A DNA stretch of 64,000 nucleotides from Ferrimonas sp. YFM (GTDB lineage: Bacteria; Pseudomonadota; Gammaproteobacteria; Enterobacterales; Shewanellaceae), in NCBI RefSeq assembly GCF_030296015.1, contig NZ_AP027368.1, positions 2,542,001-2,606,000 of the forward strand, read 5' to 3'. Below the pieces are notes generated by a model that did no database searches, had not been told where the DNA came from, and saw nothing but the letters and a program-made list of their open reading frames with translations. Below are positions 36,513-45,715 of the stretch, piece after piece. Within the stretch, counting starts at the first letter, position 1, and each line of letters opens with the position of its first letter. The position numbers and the translations under genes are program-made.

Positions 36513-36812
36513 ATCAACCGCTTCCCTACTGTGCAGCAATTTGCTTCCTACGCTCGGTTGGTAAAATGCAAAGCCGAATCAGCTGGCAAAAGCTATGGCA
36601 GTCAAGGCAGCAAAATCGGCAATCGCCACCTTAAATGGGCATTCAGCGAAGCCTGTGTGCTGATCCTAAGAGACAACCCGGCTGCAAAGCGCCACCTAGA
36701 ACGACTACAACGACGAATGAGCAAAGCAAAGGCGTTATCGGCACTTGCCCATAAACTCGGTCGTGCCGTGTATTTCATGTTGAAGAATAGGCAGGTATTT
36801 GATCACCAATAA
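36513..36812 (+). pseudogene. C-terminal remnant of an IS110-family transposase
   Basis: Directly after the IS3 right end the frame reads INRFPTVQQFASYARLVK, then SAGKSYGSQGSKIGNRHLKW and AFSEACVLILRDN, which is the conserved C-terminal (transposase_20) domain of IS110-family enzymes. The N-terminal RuvC-like domain is absent on the other side of the IS3-family element, so the gene was cut and the left part lost. It ends KNRQVFDHQ with a stop earlier than usual. Confidence 0.85.
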
Positions 36813-37286
36813 TTTTTCAACACATAAGTTTTGGGGTATGGGATTAGCCACGCACATAACTAGGGCAGCAACACTCAGCATCAAGAGGTGTATCGACTCA
36901 CTAAGGCATGACCTCGTTGAAAAGATACCCATATGCAGAGCTAGAATCTGATGCCTTGATTGGAAGTCCCATACGCCCAACCCAACAAGGAGCTACCCAG
37001 GAGGGTTTGCACCCTGACTGAGCCTGAAAATAACTGGACTCGCAAAGCGATAAGCCAATGGACTTGACTAGGACAGCCTAGGGTTACCGATGAATGTCTA
37101 GTGCCCCAATGGTAGCAACACCACCATTGGCAGCGGCAGAGCGCCGTGTAAGAGAGCCTCAATATGTGTTTGCGGCAAACGCTCGCAATGACAGGCGAAG
37201 CAATGCCACTTGGTTAGCTCATTGCACTGACAATCAGTTCGGTGGGAGTACGCCCTTACTCTTGACCGTTAGAAGGCTCATATGTG
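36813..37286. other. Non-coding stretch downstream of the IS110 remnant
   Basis: About 470 bases with frequent stops in all frames. It likely includes the 3' end of the IS110-family element. In the IS1111 subgroup the guide RNA lies downstream of the transposase gene, so part of this stretch could be such RNA DNA, but I cannot identify its ends or a fold with certainty. Confidence 0.45.
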
Positions 37287-38267
37287 TTATAGGGATTCAG
37301 TACACTTATCAAAACATAATCCTGGAGGGTATTCTGTAAGATCCCCATTAACGATGCTAGGCTTGTTTGCCAAAACATAAAGAAGATGCAGTATGAAATA
37401 GGTAAATCCATTCCTAGACCATTTTAGACTATACCCATCAAACCGGTCGTGAATAGGGCTTAAGTAGGTAGTATTAAAACTCTTAAAAAAATGCTGTGTA
37501 TTTCTTCCATCTTTCCGGATATCTAAAATACTAAATGAAGGCGGAGTAGTATTTGGTGATATAGATGAATCAGCTTGTTTCTCTAACACATAGTTATCAA
37601 TATCGTTGTATAGTTTTTCACTTCGAAGTGGAGGAGATTGCATATTTCCTACTTTCTCAAAAAAACCCGATACCTCAAAGTTCTTATCGCACCTTAAAAC
37701 ACAACCGAAATCGAATAGGCGGTCTCCAGTTTCACCGACCAACTTTGCGAGCGGTGTGATGCTATTTCGCTTGGATAACTGGGACTCAAAAAAAACTACT
37801 GCGGTTTTGAAACCAGAGGAGAATCGACTACCAATGTTTCTAAGCCTTTCTAAGCCATCTCTAGCTGATTTCGCGTTTTTAGCATTAAATGCTGCCTTCA
37901 CTTCGAGCACACACCTTACATAACGTAAAGGAATTGCCTTATGTTGCCCTTGTGACGCCAAATCACTGTTATGACTTTGCCATAGAACAGGACAGCCCTT
38001 TTTCTCATAGATTATTACGTCGAAGTGGTATTCAGTGTAATCGGAAGGCTCAACTATCGGCGGAATTATGAAGCCAGAGGTGACGCCATATTCTTCCGGC
38101 AGACATTCGATGAGCCAGTTTCGGAGTGTCGATTCAGCTATGACACCGTGCTCAGTCTGTAATGGTCTATTCTCATTTTCAAACTTTGCGAGATCATACT
38201 GAGCAAGCATTCCCCTACGGTTCAGTTCGAACTTCTTCCATCCAGCTGTATAGTAACGCTCTTCCAT
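37287..38267 (-). CDS. DUF6602-like protein with a PD-(D/E)XK-type core
   Basis: A 326-residue soluble protein. The N-terminal half resembles DUF6602: a helix, GVIAESTLRNWLIECLPEEY with Glu45, GVTSGFIIP, then HFDVIIYEK with Asp83 and VRCVLEVKAAF with Glu122-x-Lys124. Asp and Glu-x-Lys in consecutive strands fit a restriction-endonuclease-like fold. The C-terminal part is helical and unknown. The ATG at 38267 was chosen over a TTG nine codons upstream. The gene is AT-rich like the HEPN gene, lies next to transposon remnants and may be a defence gene. Confidence 0.68.
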   Translation of the reverse strand: MEERYYTAGWKKFELNRRGMLAQYDLAKFENENRPLQTEHGVIAESTLRNWLIECLPEEYGVTSGFIIPPIVEPSDYTEYHFDVIIYEKKGCPVLWQSHNSDLASQGQHKAIPLRYVRCVLEVKAAFNAKNAKSARDGLERLRNIGSRFSSGFKTAVVFFESQLSKRNSITPLAKLVGETGDRLFDFGCVLRCDKNFEVSGFFEKVGNMQSPPLRSEKLYNDIDNYVLEKQADSSISPNTTPPSFSILDIRKDGRNTQHFFKSFNTTYLSPIHDRFDGYSLKWSRNGFTYFILHLLYVLANKPSIVNGDLTEYPPGLCFDKCTESL

Positions 38268-38864
38268 ATTAATCTCATTTGTTGTTATAAACAATATATT
38301 TTAGAGCAATTAATCACTACATAGCTGCAGCTTGATAGTTTTGCCCTATTACAGCGTATTATTCGGCAACTCGCCGCCTTTCACTCATTACAACTTTGCC
38401 GCCTATCCACAATTGATGACATTCTACATTCAATCAAAATCTTTTCACTTTCAATTTTTTAGGGGTTCAATTGAGGAATTTCTTCAAAGCTCTGTTGCGT
38501 GCAAGGCGGATCCAGCTCGTAAAAAGGCGGAAGGAACCCATATCTGTATACATAACCAGCTAAAACAACAACTTTAAGTTAGTAAGTGCCAACCTGTATG
38601 TGGTTGATATTAATGATATTTTTTGTTTAAGGACTCAAGTTTCGCCCAAGCTTCGCCATGGACGAACACGGTCATTCGTCACCCTTGCCAGAAATCATCC
38701 TTAACCAACTGTTTCCAAAAGAATGTTTAAGGTACACCCTGTTGCAGGTGTTTTGTAGGGGGCAAATCACAGAGTACAAGATCTCGTCGTCAACGGACGA
38801 CCGCTTTTGGCACCAAAGCAGTCATTGAACGATTACTCCGGCACATTTTCTGCCCTTCAGGTAC
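38268..38864. other. Gene-free stretch at the right edge of the AT-rich island
   Basis: About 600 bases. The left half is strongly AT-rich and should contain the promoter of the DUF6602-like gene. No ORF with a ribosome-binding site, tRNA or direct repeat marking an island edge is visible. Confidence 0.5.
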
Positions 38865-38888
38865 AAAAAAGGCCGCCTACCGGCAGCC
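38865..38888 (-). terminator. Rho-independent terminator of the M14 carboxypeptidase gene
   Basis: On the minus strand GGCTGCC and GGCGGCC pair across GGTA with one G-U pair, followed by six Ts. It lies 27 bases after the stop. Confidence 0.75.
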
Positions 38889-38914
38889 CTTCTCATTGTT
38901 ATCTCGAATCGCTG

Positions 38915-40039
38915 TTACAGCTTACCCATCACGGCGTTGACCGCAGCAAGGGTGTCGCGGCCGAACTGGTGGCTGCGCTGGGGTGACCAGCCGTAGTCTT
39001 CGTCCGGGGCGAAGTCGTGGTCTTTGAACGGCATCTCGACGGTGTAGGATAGGCAGTCGAACTGCTCGGCCACCCAGTTGGAGCCTACGGTAAGGTTGGC
39101 TTCGCCGGGCTTGTCTTTGTCGTAGCCGTACTCATCCTGGAACTCTGGGGTAATGGCCATCAGGGCGGACTTGAAGGCGTCCTCCAGGGCTTTGCGCTCT
39201 TCGCCGTAGGAGGGAGTGCCCTCACTGCCAGCCACGAAGTTGTAGGGAATCGCTTCGTCGCCGTGGACGTCCAGGAACATGTCGATGCCGGTTTCCAGCA
39301 TCTTCTGGCGCACCAGGAACACCTCGGGACTGCGTTCCATGCTCGGTTCGGCCCACTCTCGGTTGAGGTTTACGCCAATGGCGTTGGTGCGCAAGTGACC
39401 GCGGATGGAGCCATCGGGATTCATGTTGGGCACCACGTAGAACACGGAGTTGCCCAGCAGGGTGCGGCCTACGCTGTCTTCATCGTCCAGCAGGCGGGTC
39501 AGCAGGCCTTCGATGAACCACTCGGCCATGGTCTCGCCAGGGTGCTGACGACCAATGACCCAGACAATCTTCTTGCCGGGCTCCGGAGTGCCGATGGTCA
39601 GCAGACTCATATCATTGCCATCCAGGGTGTGGCCCAGGGTCTCCAGGGTGCACTCCGGGTGCAGCTGGGCGTGATGGATCAGGTCCTGGTGACGGCCATA
39701 GCTGTAAGGAGCGAAATAGGCGAAATAGATGGAGTTGTGCTCCGGGGTCACCTTGAAGCTCATGGTGTCGCCGTCGAACTCGGCGGGGATGCGGAACCAC
39801 TCCTCACGGTCGTAGGAGGCGGCTACCCGGTAGTTGTCCCAGCCTTCAGGGTAGGCAGACTTGACCAGGTTCATCAGCTTGATGCTGTGCTCCTCGCCCA
39901 CCTGGGATTCCAGACGGAAATGAAACCACTGGTAGAACTCGGACTGGTTGTCGTTGGGGATGGTCAGCTGGATGTCGTCTTTGGACTCCGCTTTCACCAC
40001 ATTGATGGCGCCACTTTCAAAGTTGCTGAAGATCTTCAT
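38915..40039 (-). CDS. M14-family zinc carboxypeptidase, cytosolic type
   Basis: A 374-residue protein without signal peptide. An N-terminal beta-sandwich domain (to about residue 120) precedes the carboxypeptidase domain, as in the cytosolic carboxypeptidase (CCP/M14 subfamily B) group. Zinc ligands are in GRQHPGETMAEW (near 166) and LDVHGDEAIPYNF; substrate-binding residues are in NPDGSIRGHLRTNAIGVNLN and the catalytic glutamate is in YTVEMPFKD. It removes C-terminal residues from peptides or proteins. Substrates are unknown. It is monocistronic. Confidence 0.9.
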   Translation of the reverse strand: MKIFSNFESGAINVVKAESKDDIQLTIPNDNQSEFYQWFHFRLESQVGEEHSIKLMNLVKSAYPEGWDNYRVAASYDREEWFRIPAEFDGDTMSFKVTPEHNSIYFAYFAPYSYGRHQDLIHHAQLHPECTLETLGHTLDGNDMSLLTIGTPEPGKKIVWVIGRQHPGETMAEWFIEGLLTRLLDDEDSVGRTLLGNSVFYVVPNMNPDGSIRGHLRTNAIGVNLNREWAEPSMERSPEVFLVRQKMLETGIDMFLDVHGDEAIPYNFVAGSEGTPSYGEERKALEDAFKSALMAITPEFQDEYGYDKDKPGEANLTVGSNWVAEQFDCLSYTVEMPFKDHDFAPDEDYGWSPQRSHQFGRDTLAAVNAVMGKL

Positions 40040-40115
40040 TGAACTGTCCCTGTGAGGGTTCCTACTTACTTAAGTGCTGGAAAGACTAACACAGGATATG
40101 AAGTGCCAACAGCAA

Positions 40116-40146
40116 GACACCCGACCGCCAGGGGCGATCGGGTGTC
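40116..40146 (-). terminator. Hairpin downstream of the fatty acyl-CoA reductase gene
   Basis: GACACCCGA and TCGGGTGTC form a perfect 9-base-pair stem 30 bases after the reductase stop. The T-run that follows on the minus strand (TCTTGCTGTT) is weak, so termination is likely but not certain. Confidence 0.55.
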
Positions 40147-40175
40147 AAGTCAGTACAACAGTTTGTCGGCTTCGA

Positions 40176-42164
40176 TTACAGGTAGTTACCTGACATCAGC
40201 GCCGCCAGAGCCACCTGCTCTGGAGTGGGCTTCACCTCCTCTTCGGGCAGGCCCTGGGCGGCGGCGGTGTCCGGGAACATCTTGTAGGTGGTGGACATCA
40301 GCAGCTCATACAGCTTGGGCGCCAGGATGTTGGCCGCGCGCATGGCGCTGCCGATGGCGGTGTTCACCTCCACATGCTTCTCAAGAATCGCCTCCTCGAT
40401 CATCGCCACCGCTTCATCCGGGCTCAGGGTCGGGGCGAACTTGTACATGGGCGAGGACTCAATCATCGGCGTACGCACCAGAGGCATGTGCACGTTGGTG
40501 AAGGACACGTTGTGTTCGCAGTACTCCGCACCGGCGGACTTGGACCAGGCGTCCAGCGCCGCCTTAGAGGCCACATAAGCGGAGAAGCGCGGGGCACTGC
40601 CACCGAGTACGGCGATGGTGGAGATGTTGATGACGTGAGCGCCACCGGCTTCCACCATCTTGGGCAAGGCCCGCATGGTCAGGCGCACCGGCGAGAAATA
40701 GTTGAGCTGCATGGTGCGCTCGAAATCGTGGAAGCGGTCGTAGGTCAGCTTCAGCGAACGGCGGATGGAGCGACCTGCGTTGTTCACCAGCAAGTCCACC
40801 GCGCCATGCTCCTCATGGATGCGGTCAATCACCTGGTCACACAGCTCCAGGTTGTTGAGGTCGCAGTTGTAGCTGTAGGCTTCGCCACCCTCGGCCAGGA
40901 TCTCCTGCTCCACCTCTTTGAGCTGCTCCATGCCGCGGGCCACCAGCATCACCTTGGCACCGGCACTGGCCAGACGAATGGCCAGGGCACGGCCGATGCC
41001 GGAGCTGGCCCCGGTGACCACCGCCACCTTACCTTCAACGTGCTGTTCCAGGGTGCGGCTGCCCATACGGTTGGGATCCAGGTTGCGCTCCCAGTAGTCC
41101 CACACCACACCGGCATAATCGCGCAGCGGCGGTACGGCGATGTCGGTGCCCGCCAGGGCTTTGCGGGTGTTAGAGTCGTCGAACTTGGTCTTAAGATCCA
41201 GCAGCTTAAGCGCCTCTTTTGGCACCTTGAGGCTGGCCAGAGTCTGGTCAATCAGGTGACGTACCGTGGGCAGGTTCAGCAGGGCGCCACGCATGGGCCC
41301 AGGAATGAAGTCCAGCAGGCCGGGGCTGATGCCCGCAGAGAGACGGGAGCCGTGAGCGGCCTGGGAGAACACATCCAGGGCCTCAATCATCTTCACCCCG
41401 GGGTTGTCCACCAGGTGGTAGCACTGGCCCTGGGTCTCAGGCGCATTGACGATGTGGTCGATGGCGTTGGCCACGTAGTCCACGGGCACCATGTTGAACT
41501 CACCGCCCTTGATGCCGATGGCCGGAATCCAGCTGGGCAGGATGTTGCGCAGCTTCTGCAGGGTCTTGAACAGGTAGTAAGGACCATCAATCTTATCAAT
41601 TTCACCTGTCTTGGAGTGGCCGATGACCATCGAGGGCCGGAAGATACGGTACTCCATCTCCTCCTGCTCGCGCACCAGGGCTTCGGAGTCGTACTTGGTC
41701 TTGAGGTAGGGGTTTACGTCCAGGCCAACGCCCTGCTCGAACATGTGCTCGTTGAATACGCCGTGGTAGAAGCCGGCAACGGCAATGGAGCTCAGATGGT
41801 TGAAGCATTTGGCGCCGGCAAACTTAGCCAGGGCCAGGGCCTCTCTGGTGCCACCCACGTTGATGTCGTGGTTGAGCTGGGCAGATGCGGTGATGTTGTA
41901 CATCGCCGCGCAGTGGATAAATTCGGTGACCTTACCGTGGATCTTCTCTTTGTCGACGTCGCTGACGCCGAGCATGGGCTCAGCCAGTTCGCCCTTGATG
42001 ATGGTGAACCTGCTGGGATCGAGATTCAGCAGTTCGCAGTTCTCTTCAAACTTGTCCTCTGTGCCCTCCCGCACCAGGATAAAAATCTCACCTTCCCGCT
42101 TGGCCAGGTTGGCCAAAATGTACTTTCCAATGAAACCAGTACCGCCAGTAACAAAGTAACTCAT
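40176..42164 (-). CDS. Alcohol-forming fatty acyl-CoA reductase, Marinobacter type (two SDR domains)
   Basis: A 662-residue protein. The N-terminal extended-SDR domain, with YFVTGGTGFIGKYILANL and catalytic YLKTKYDSEAL, reduces acyl-CoA to aldehyde. The C-terminal classical SDR, with VVTGASSGIGRALAIRLA near 385, NNAGRSIRRSLKLTYDRFHD and FSAYVASKAALDAW, reduces aldehyde to alcohol. Length, domain order and the linker DYWERNLDPN match the Marinobacter enzyme that makes fatty alcohols for wax esters. No wax-ester synthase gene is nearby. The gene diverges from an XRE regulator with a perfect palindrome between them. Confidence 0.9.
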   Translation of the reverse strand: MSYFVTGGTGFIGKYILANLAKREGEIFILVREGTEDKFEENCELLNLDPSRFTIIKGELAEPMLGVSDVDKEKIHGKVTEFIHCAAMYNITASAQLNHDINVGGTREALALAKFAGAKCFNHLSSIAVAGFYHGVFNEHMFEQGVGLDVNPYLKTKYDSEALVREQEEMEYRIFRPSMVIGHSKTGEIDKIDGPYYLFKTLQKLRNILPSWIPAIGIKGGEFNMVPVDYVANAIDHIVNAPETQGQCYHLVDNPGVKMIEALDVFSQAAHGSRLSAGISPGLLDFIPGPMRGALLNLPTVRHLIDQTLASLKVPKEALKLLDLKTKFDDSNTRKALAGTDIAVPPLRDYAGVVWDYWERNLDPNRMGSRTLEQHVEGKVAVVTGASSGIGRALAIRLASAGAKVMLVARGMEQLKEVEQEILAEGGEAYSYNCDLNNLELCDQVIDRIHEEHGAVDLLVNNAGRSIRRSLKLTYDRFHDFERTMQLNYFSPVRLTMRALPKMVEAGGAHVINISTIAVLGGSAPRFSAYVASKAALDAWSKSAGAEYCEHNVSFTNVHMPLVRTPMIESSPMYKFAPTLSPDEAVAMIEEAILEKHVEVNTAIGSAMRAANILAPKLYELLMSTTYKMFPDTAAAQGLPEEEVKPTPEQVALAALMSGNYL

Positions 42165-42228
42165 ACCCGCCTATCTCCATCCGTAGATAATGACTTTTTT
42201 AATAATGGCGGTAAGTTAGTGGTCTATC

Positions 42229-42247
42229 TATTACCTCCGAGGTAATA
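42229..42247. promoter_or_regulatory. Perfect 19-base palindrome between the acyl-CoA reductase and XRE regulator genes
   Basis: TATTACCTC and GAGGTAATA are exact complements around a central C. It lies 64 bases before the reductase start and 53 bases before the regulator start, ideal for one dimer controlling both promoters. The adjacent XRE protein is the obvious candidate binder. Confidence 0.7.
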
Positions 42248-42300
42248 TTAAACCTAGAAAATGTGATGGTTTTTGCATCAATGGATAAAAAGGATTGATG

Positions 42301-43149
42301 ATGCATGAAGCGGGACTGACCATGCCCAAAGGCGCCTTTGGGAGACTACTGAAATTTTGGCGAAAAACCCGGGGGCTGAGCCAGGAGAGCTTGGCCCATA
42401 AGGTGGGTTCGTCGCTCAGACACATCAGCTTTCTGGAAACGGGCAAATCCCTGCCTGGCCAGGAGTTGGTGGAGAAGCTGGCGGAGCTGCTGGAGCTCAA
42501 CGTCAGAGAGACCAACAACCTGCTCGCCTCCGCCGGATACGCCCCCACCAGCTTTACCCTCAAACCCGACTCCTATGAACACCACTGGCTGCGACAATCG
42601 CTGATTGCCACCCTGCGCGGCTTCGATCCCTTTCCGGCAATGATCATCGACCAGTACGGCAGTGCCAGGATGATCAACCGCGGCATGCTGACTCTGGTCA
42701 AACGCTTCGCCCCGGCCACCGCCGCCAAAGACAGCTTCAACATGGTGGATCTCATCTTCACCGAACAGGGGTTCAAGCCCTTCCTGATTGGCTGGGAGGA
42801 CACAGTGTGTGCCCTGCTGATGACCCTGCAGCAGGACATCCTGATGTACCAGGATCCCTGGGCCAGTCAGTTGCTGCAAAGGGTGCTGCAAGAGAAGTCG
42901 GTGCCCAAGGACTGGCGCAAGCGCGGCTCCAAGCAGATGAATGTGACAGGCTTTGTGACCACCACGGAATTTCCCGGGCGCGGGGTGGAACAATGGATGC
43001 ACGTGTTTCATACCGTCGGGGCCACCAGTTTTGTGTCTGAGCCCAAGTTAATGATTCACGCCATCTTTCCCAAGGAGCACTGCTGCGATCCCAAGTGGGA
43101 GGAGCTGGTGGCGCGCTGCGACGCCGACCATCCACTGCTGCCCTATTGA
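42301..43149 (+). CDS. XRE-family regulator with MmyB-like ligand domain
   Basis: A 282-residue protein. The N-terminal XRE helix-turn-helix includes RKTRGLSQESLAHKVGSSLR and HISFLETGKSLP. The remainder (about residues 95-270), beginning WLRQSLIATLRGFDPFPAMI, matches the MmyB-like ligand-binding domain. From memory, a structure of this family was reported with a bound fatty acid, which would suit control of a fatty acyl reductase. Of three adjacent starts, the ATG at 42301 has AAGGA six to seven bases upstream. It probably represses or activates the divergent reductase and itself. Confidence 0.82.
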   Translation: MHEAGLTMPKGAFGRLLKFWRKTRGLSQESLAHKVGSSLRHISFLETGKSLPGQELVEKLAELLELNVRETNNLLASAGYAPTSFTLKPDSYEHHWLRQSLIATLRGFDPFPAMIIDQYGSARMINRGMLTLVKRFAPATAAKDSFNMVDLIFTEQGFKPFLIGWEDTVCALLMTLQQDILMYQDPWASQLLQRVLQEKSVPKDWRKRGSKQMNVTGFVTTTEFPGRGVEQWMHVFHTVGATSFVSEPKLMIHAIFPKEHCCDPKWEELVARCDADHPLLPY

Positions 43150-43210
43150 CCAATCCTTAATCAGAAGCGATCATTAGGCCTTTATTTGCGCCGCTTCTGG
43201 AGGGTTTGGG

Positions 43211-44062
43211 TTGAAACACATTGCTCTGTCACTGACCACTGCCGCCCTGCTCTCCTTGGGACTGAGCGGCTGCCCCTCGGCGCCACCACCAGGCACCCAG
43301 GCCTGGGTGATGCCGGCGGCCACCACCGCCACCGACGCGCCCGAGCCCCTGCCCCATCGATTCTCGCTGATCTCCTGGAACATCCATAAGCAACTGGGTG
43401 AGCCCCAGTGGCAACAGGAGTTTGCCCGGATGCAGCATGAGTACACCCCGGACCTGCTGGCGCTGCAGGAGGTGAACGTCAACCCGACTGTCGCCCCTGA
43501 GCTGTCGCCCTACCATTACGCCTTTGGCGCCAACCTGCAAAAGCGGGACGGCAGCCAGTCCGGGGTAATGAGTCTGACCGGCAGCCCCATCCTCAGCGCC
43601 AGGCTGAAGCTGACCACCCCGGCTGAGCCCATTACCCACACCCCCAAGGCGGCGCTGCTGACCCAGGTTGCTTTGGATGAGCAGCAAAGCCTGATGCTGG
43701 TGAACATCCACGGCATCAACTTTGTCACCAACAGCGATTACCGCCAGCAGCTGGATAATCTGGAGAAGCGCATCGCCGCACACCAGGGGCCGGTGATCTT
43801 CGCCGGCGATTTCAACACCTGGTCATCCCAGCGGCAGAAGCTGCTGACCGCCCTGGCCGGTCGCCAGGGGCTGAGGCAGGTGCAGTTCAGCGATAATGAG
43901 AAGTCTGAGATAAAGCAGTTTCTTGGGCAGCCGCTGGATCACATCCTCTACAGCTGCCAGCTGACCCCGGTCGCCGACAGCAGCCGGGTGCTCAGCGAGT
44001 TCACCAGCTCGGATCACACCCCGCTGCTGGTGGAGTTCGAGTACAGCCCGGTGTGCGGCTGA
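43211..44062 (+). CDS. Exported lipoprotein of the endonuclease/exonuclease/phosphatase family
   Basis: A 283-residue protein with a lipobox signal (LLSLGLSGC). The EEP fold follows: LISWNIHKQLGEPQW, DLLALQEVNV with the metal-binding glutamate, VNIHGINF, VIFAGDFNTWS and FTSSDHTPLLVEF with the catalytic histidine. Such exported members may be phosphodiesterases or nucleases; the substrate is unknown. The start is a TTG preceded by GGAGGG, and no in-frame ATG would keep the signal peptide. Confidence 0.82.
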   Translation: MKHIALSLTTAALLSLGLSGCPSAPPPGTQAWVMPAATTATDAPEPLPHRFSLISWNIHKQLGEPQWQQEFARMQHEYTPDLLALQEVNVNPTVAPELSPYHYAFGANLQKRDGSQSGVMSLTGSPILSARLKLTTPAEPITHTPKAALLTQVALDEQQSLMLVNIHGINFVTNSDYRQQLDNLEKRIAAHQGPVIFAGDFNTWSSQRQKLLTALAGRQGLRQVQFSDNEKSEIKQFLGQPLDHILYSCQLTPVADSSRVLSEFTSSDHTPLLVEFEYSPVCG

Positions 44063-44147
44063 GCAAACATAAATCTGAACCAAACCCCTGTTCCCAGCGC
44101 AGATTCGGTGTATATTTGCTACACATAACCGCCACTTAGCAGACGAT

Positions 44148-45611
44148 GTGAGTCAGTTTTATCAATTCGTAACCCTGGCACTGGTGGCCGGCTACTGGAT
44201 TCTGGTGGCTGGTGTCACCCTGCGTATCGTGCTTAAGCGCCGCCCCTTCGGGGTCTCCCTGGCGTGGATGCTGCTCGTCTACATCATTCCCCTGTTCGGC
44301 GTCATCGTCTATCTGCTGTTTGGCGAGATGAACATAGGCAAAAACCGCAAACGCCGGGTCGGCGCCATGACCATCCCCTTCCAGCAGTGGTATCACAAGC
44401 TGCAACAAGCCGCCGAAGTAGGCAAAACCAAGGGCCCTCACGCCCGCCCCCTGCACGAATTGAGCCTGCGCCGCCTGGGGATCCCTGCCCTGATGGGCAA
44501 CGACCTGGAGCTGATTGAGAACTGCCAGGAGATCCTGCGCCGCATCATCGTCGACATCCGCAACGCCAAAAGCTCGGTGCATCTGGAGTTCTACATCTGG
44601 CATCCCGGCGGCCTGGCCAACGAGGTGGCCGACGCACTGATTGAGGCGCGCCAGCGAGGGGTTCAGGTAAGGGTACTGCTCGACGGGGCCGGCAGCCGCG
44701 ACTTCTTCAACAGTCTGTGGGCCTACAAGATGGAGTCCGCCGGAGTAGAGATTGTCAAAGCCCTGGGTGTGAACCCACTGCGGATGTTCCTGCGGCGAAT
44801 GGATCTGCGTCAGCACCGCAAGATCGTGGTGATTGATCAGGAGATCGCCTACACCGGCTCCATGAACCTGGTGGACAGCCGCTACTTCAAGCAGTCCTCC
44901 GGCGTGGGGGAGTGGATCGACATCATGGTGCGCATCACCGGCCCGTCGGTGCTGTCGCTCAAGGCGCTGCAGGCCTGGGACTGGGAGTATGAAACCGGGC
45001 TGCGTACCCTGGAGGAGATGGACCCGGAGCGGCTGCAGGCCAAGCCGGACCACAGCCACGCCAGCCACTCGGTGCAGGTGATCCCTTCGGGCCAAGGGCT
45101 GCCGGACAACCTGATTCAGCAGGTGCTGCTGCTCTCCATCTACCATGCCCGCAAGAGCATCGTACTGACCTCCCCCTACTTCGTACCCAGCGAACAGCTG
45201 GTGGATGCCCTGCGCACCGCCGCCCAAAGTGGTGTCGAGGTGAAACTGATCATCCCGGACAAGAACGACTCCTTTATGGTGGAGTGGGCCAGCCGCGCCT
45301 TCTTCTCCGAGCTGCTGCGCTCCGGGGTGGTGATCTACCGCTTCAATGGCGGACTGCTGCACACCAAGTCGATGCTGATTGACGATGACCACTGCATTAT
45401 CGGCACGGTGAACCTGGACATCCGCAGCCTGCTGCTCAACTCCGAGGTGTCTCTGGCGGTGGATGACCCTGAGTTTTGCCACAACCTCGGCAATCTGCTG
45501 CAGCGTTACCTGGATCAGAGCCATCGCCTCGATGGAGTGCGCTGGGCGGAACGCCCCATGTGGAAGAAGCTGGTGGAGCAGTTTTTCTACACCTTTGCCC
45601 CTCTGCTGTAA
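44148..45611 (+). CDS. cls: Cardiolipin synthase (ClsA-like)
   Basis: A 487-residue phospholipase D superfamily enzyme that condenses two phosphatidylglycerol molecules to cardiolipin. Two N-terminal membrane helices (residues about 5-25 and 38-60) are followed by HKD motifs QHRKIVVIDQEIAYTGSMNL near 223 and HTKSMLIDDDHCIIGTVNLD near 405. The C terminus PMWKKLVEQFFYTFAPLL is typical. The start is GTG, with no strong ribosome-binding site. A hairpin follows the stop. Confidence 0.92.
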   Translation: MSQFYQFVTLALVAGYWILVAGVTLRIVLKRRPFGVSLAWMLLVYIIPLFGVIVYLLFGEMNIGKNRKRRVGAMTIPFQQWYHKLQQAAEVGKTKGPHARPLHELSLRRLGIPALMGNDLELIENCQEILRRIIVDIRNAKSSVHLEFYIWHPGGLANEVADALIEARQRGVQVRVLLDGAGSRDFFNSLWAYKMESAGVEIVKALGVNPLRMFLRRMDLRQHRKIVVIDQEIAYTGSMNLVDSRYFKQSSGVGEWIDIMVRITGPSVLSLKALQAWDWEYETGLRTLEEMDPERLQAKPDHSHASHSVQVIPSGQGLPDNLIQQVLLLSIYHARKSIVLTSPYFVPSEQLVDALRTAAQSGVEVKLIIPDKNDSFMVEWASRAFFSELLRSGVVIYRFNGGLLHTKSMLIDDDHCIIGTVNLDIRSLLLNSEVSLAVDDPEFCHNLGNLLQRYLDQSHRLDGVRWAERPMWKKLVEQFFYTFAPLL

Positions 45612-45612
45612 A

Positions 45613-45634
45613 AAGCCATCCCTGAGGATGGCTT
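45613..45634 (+). terminator. Hairpin after the cardiolipin synthase gene
   Basis: AAGCCATCC and GGATGGCTT pair across CTGA directly after the stop codon. Downstream Ts are interrupted (ATCTCTGTCT), so its strength is uncertain. Confidence 0.6.
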
Positions 45635-45715
45635 ATCTCTGTCTGCAACTCGTGTAATCCAAAAAAGGACCCGACCATGTCTGGCTAGCCGGGCCAAGGA
45701 TGAGCCCGTCGGGGT

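Noticed and set aside
40374-42245. Long plus-strand ORF of 623 codons opposite the fatty acyl-CoA reductase gene
   Set aside because: The minus-strand frame encodes a full two-domain SDR enzyme with all motifs; the plus-strand product has none.
45617-45650. Plus-strand MAYLCLQL reading beside the porin signal MAYLCLPL on the other strand
   Set aside because: The two DNA stretches differ and lie on opposite strands; the match of eight residues is likely chance.
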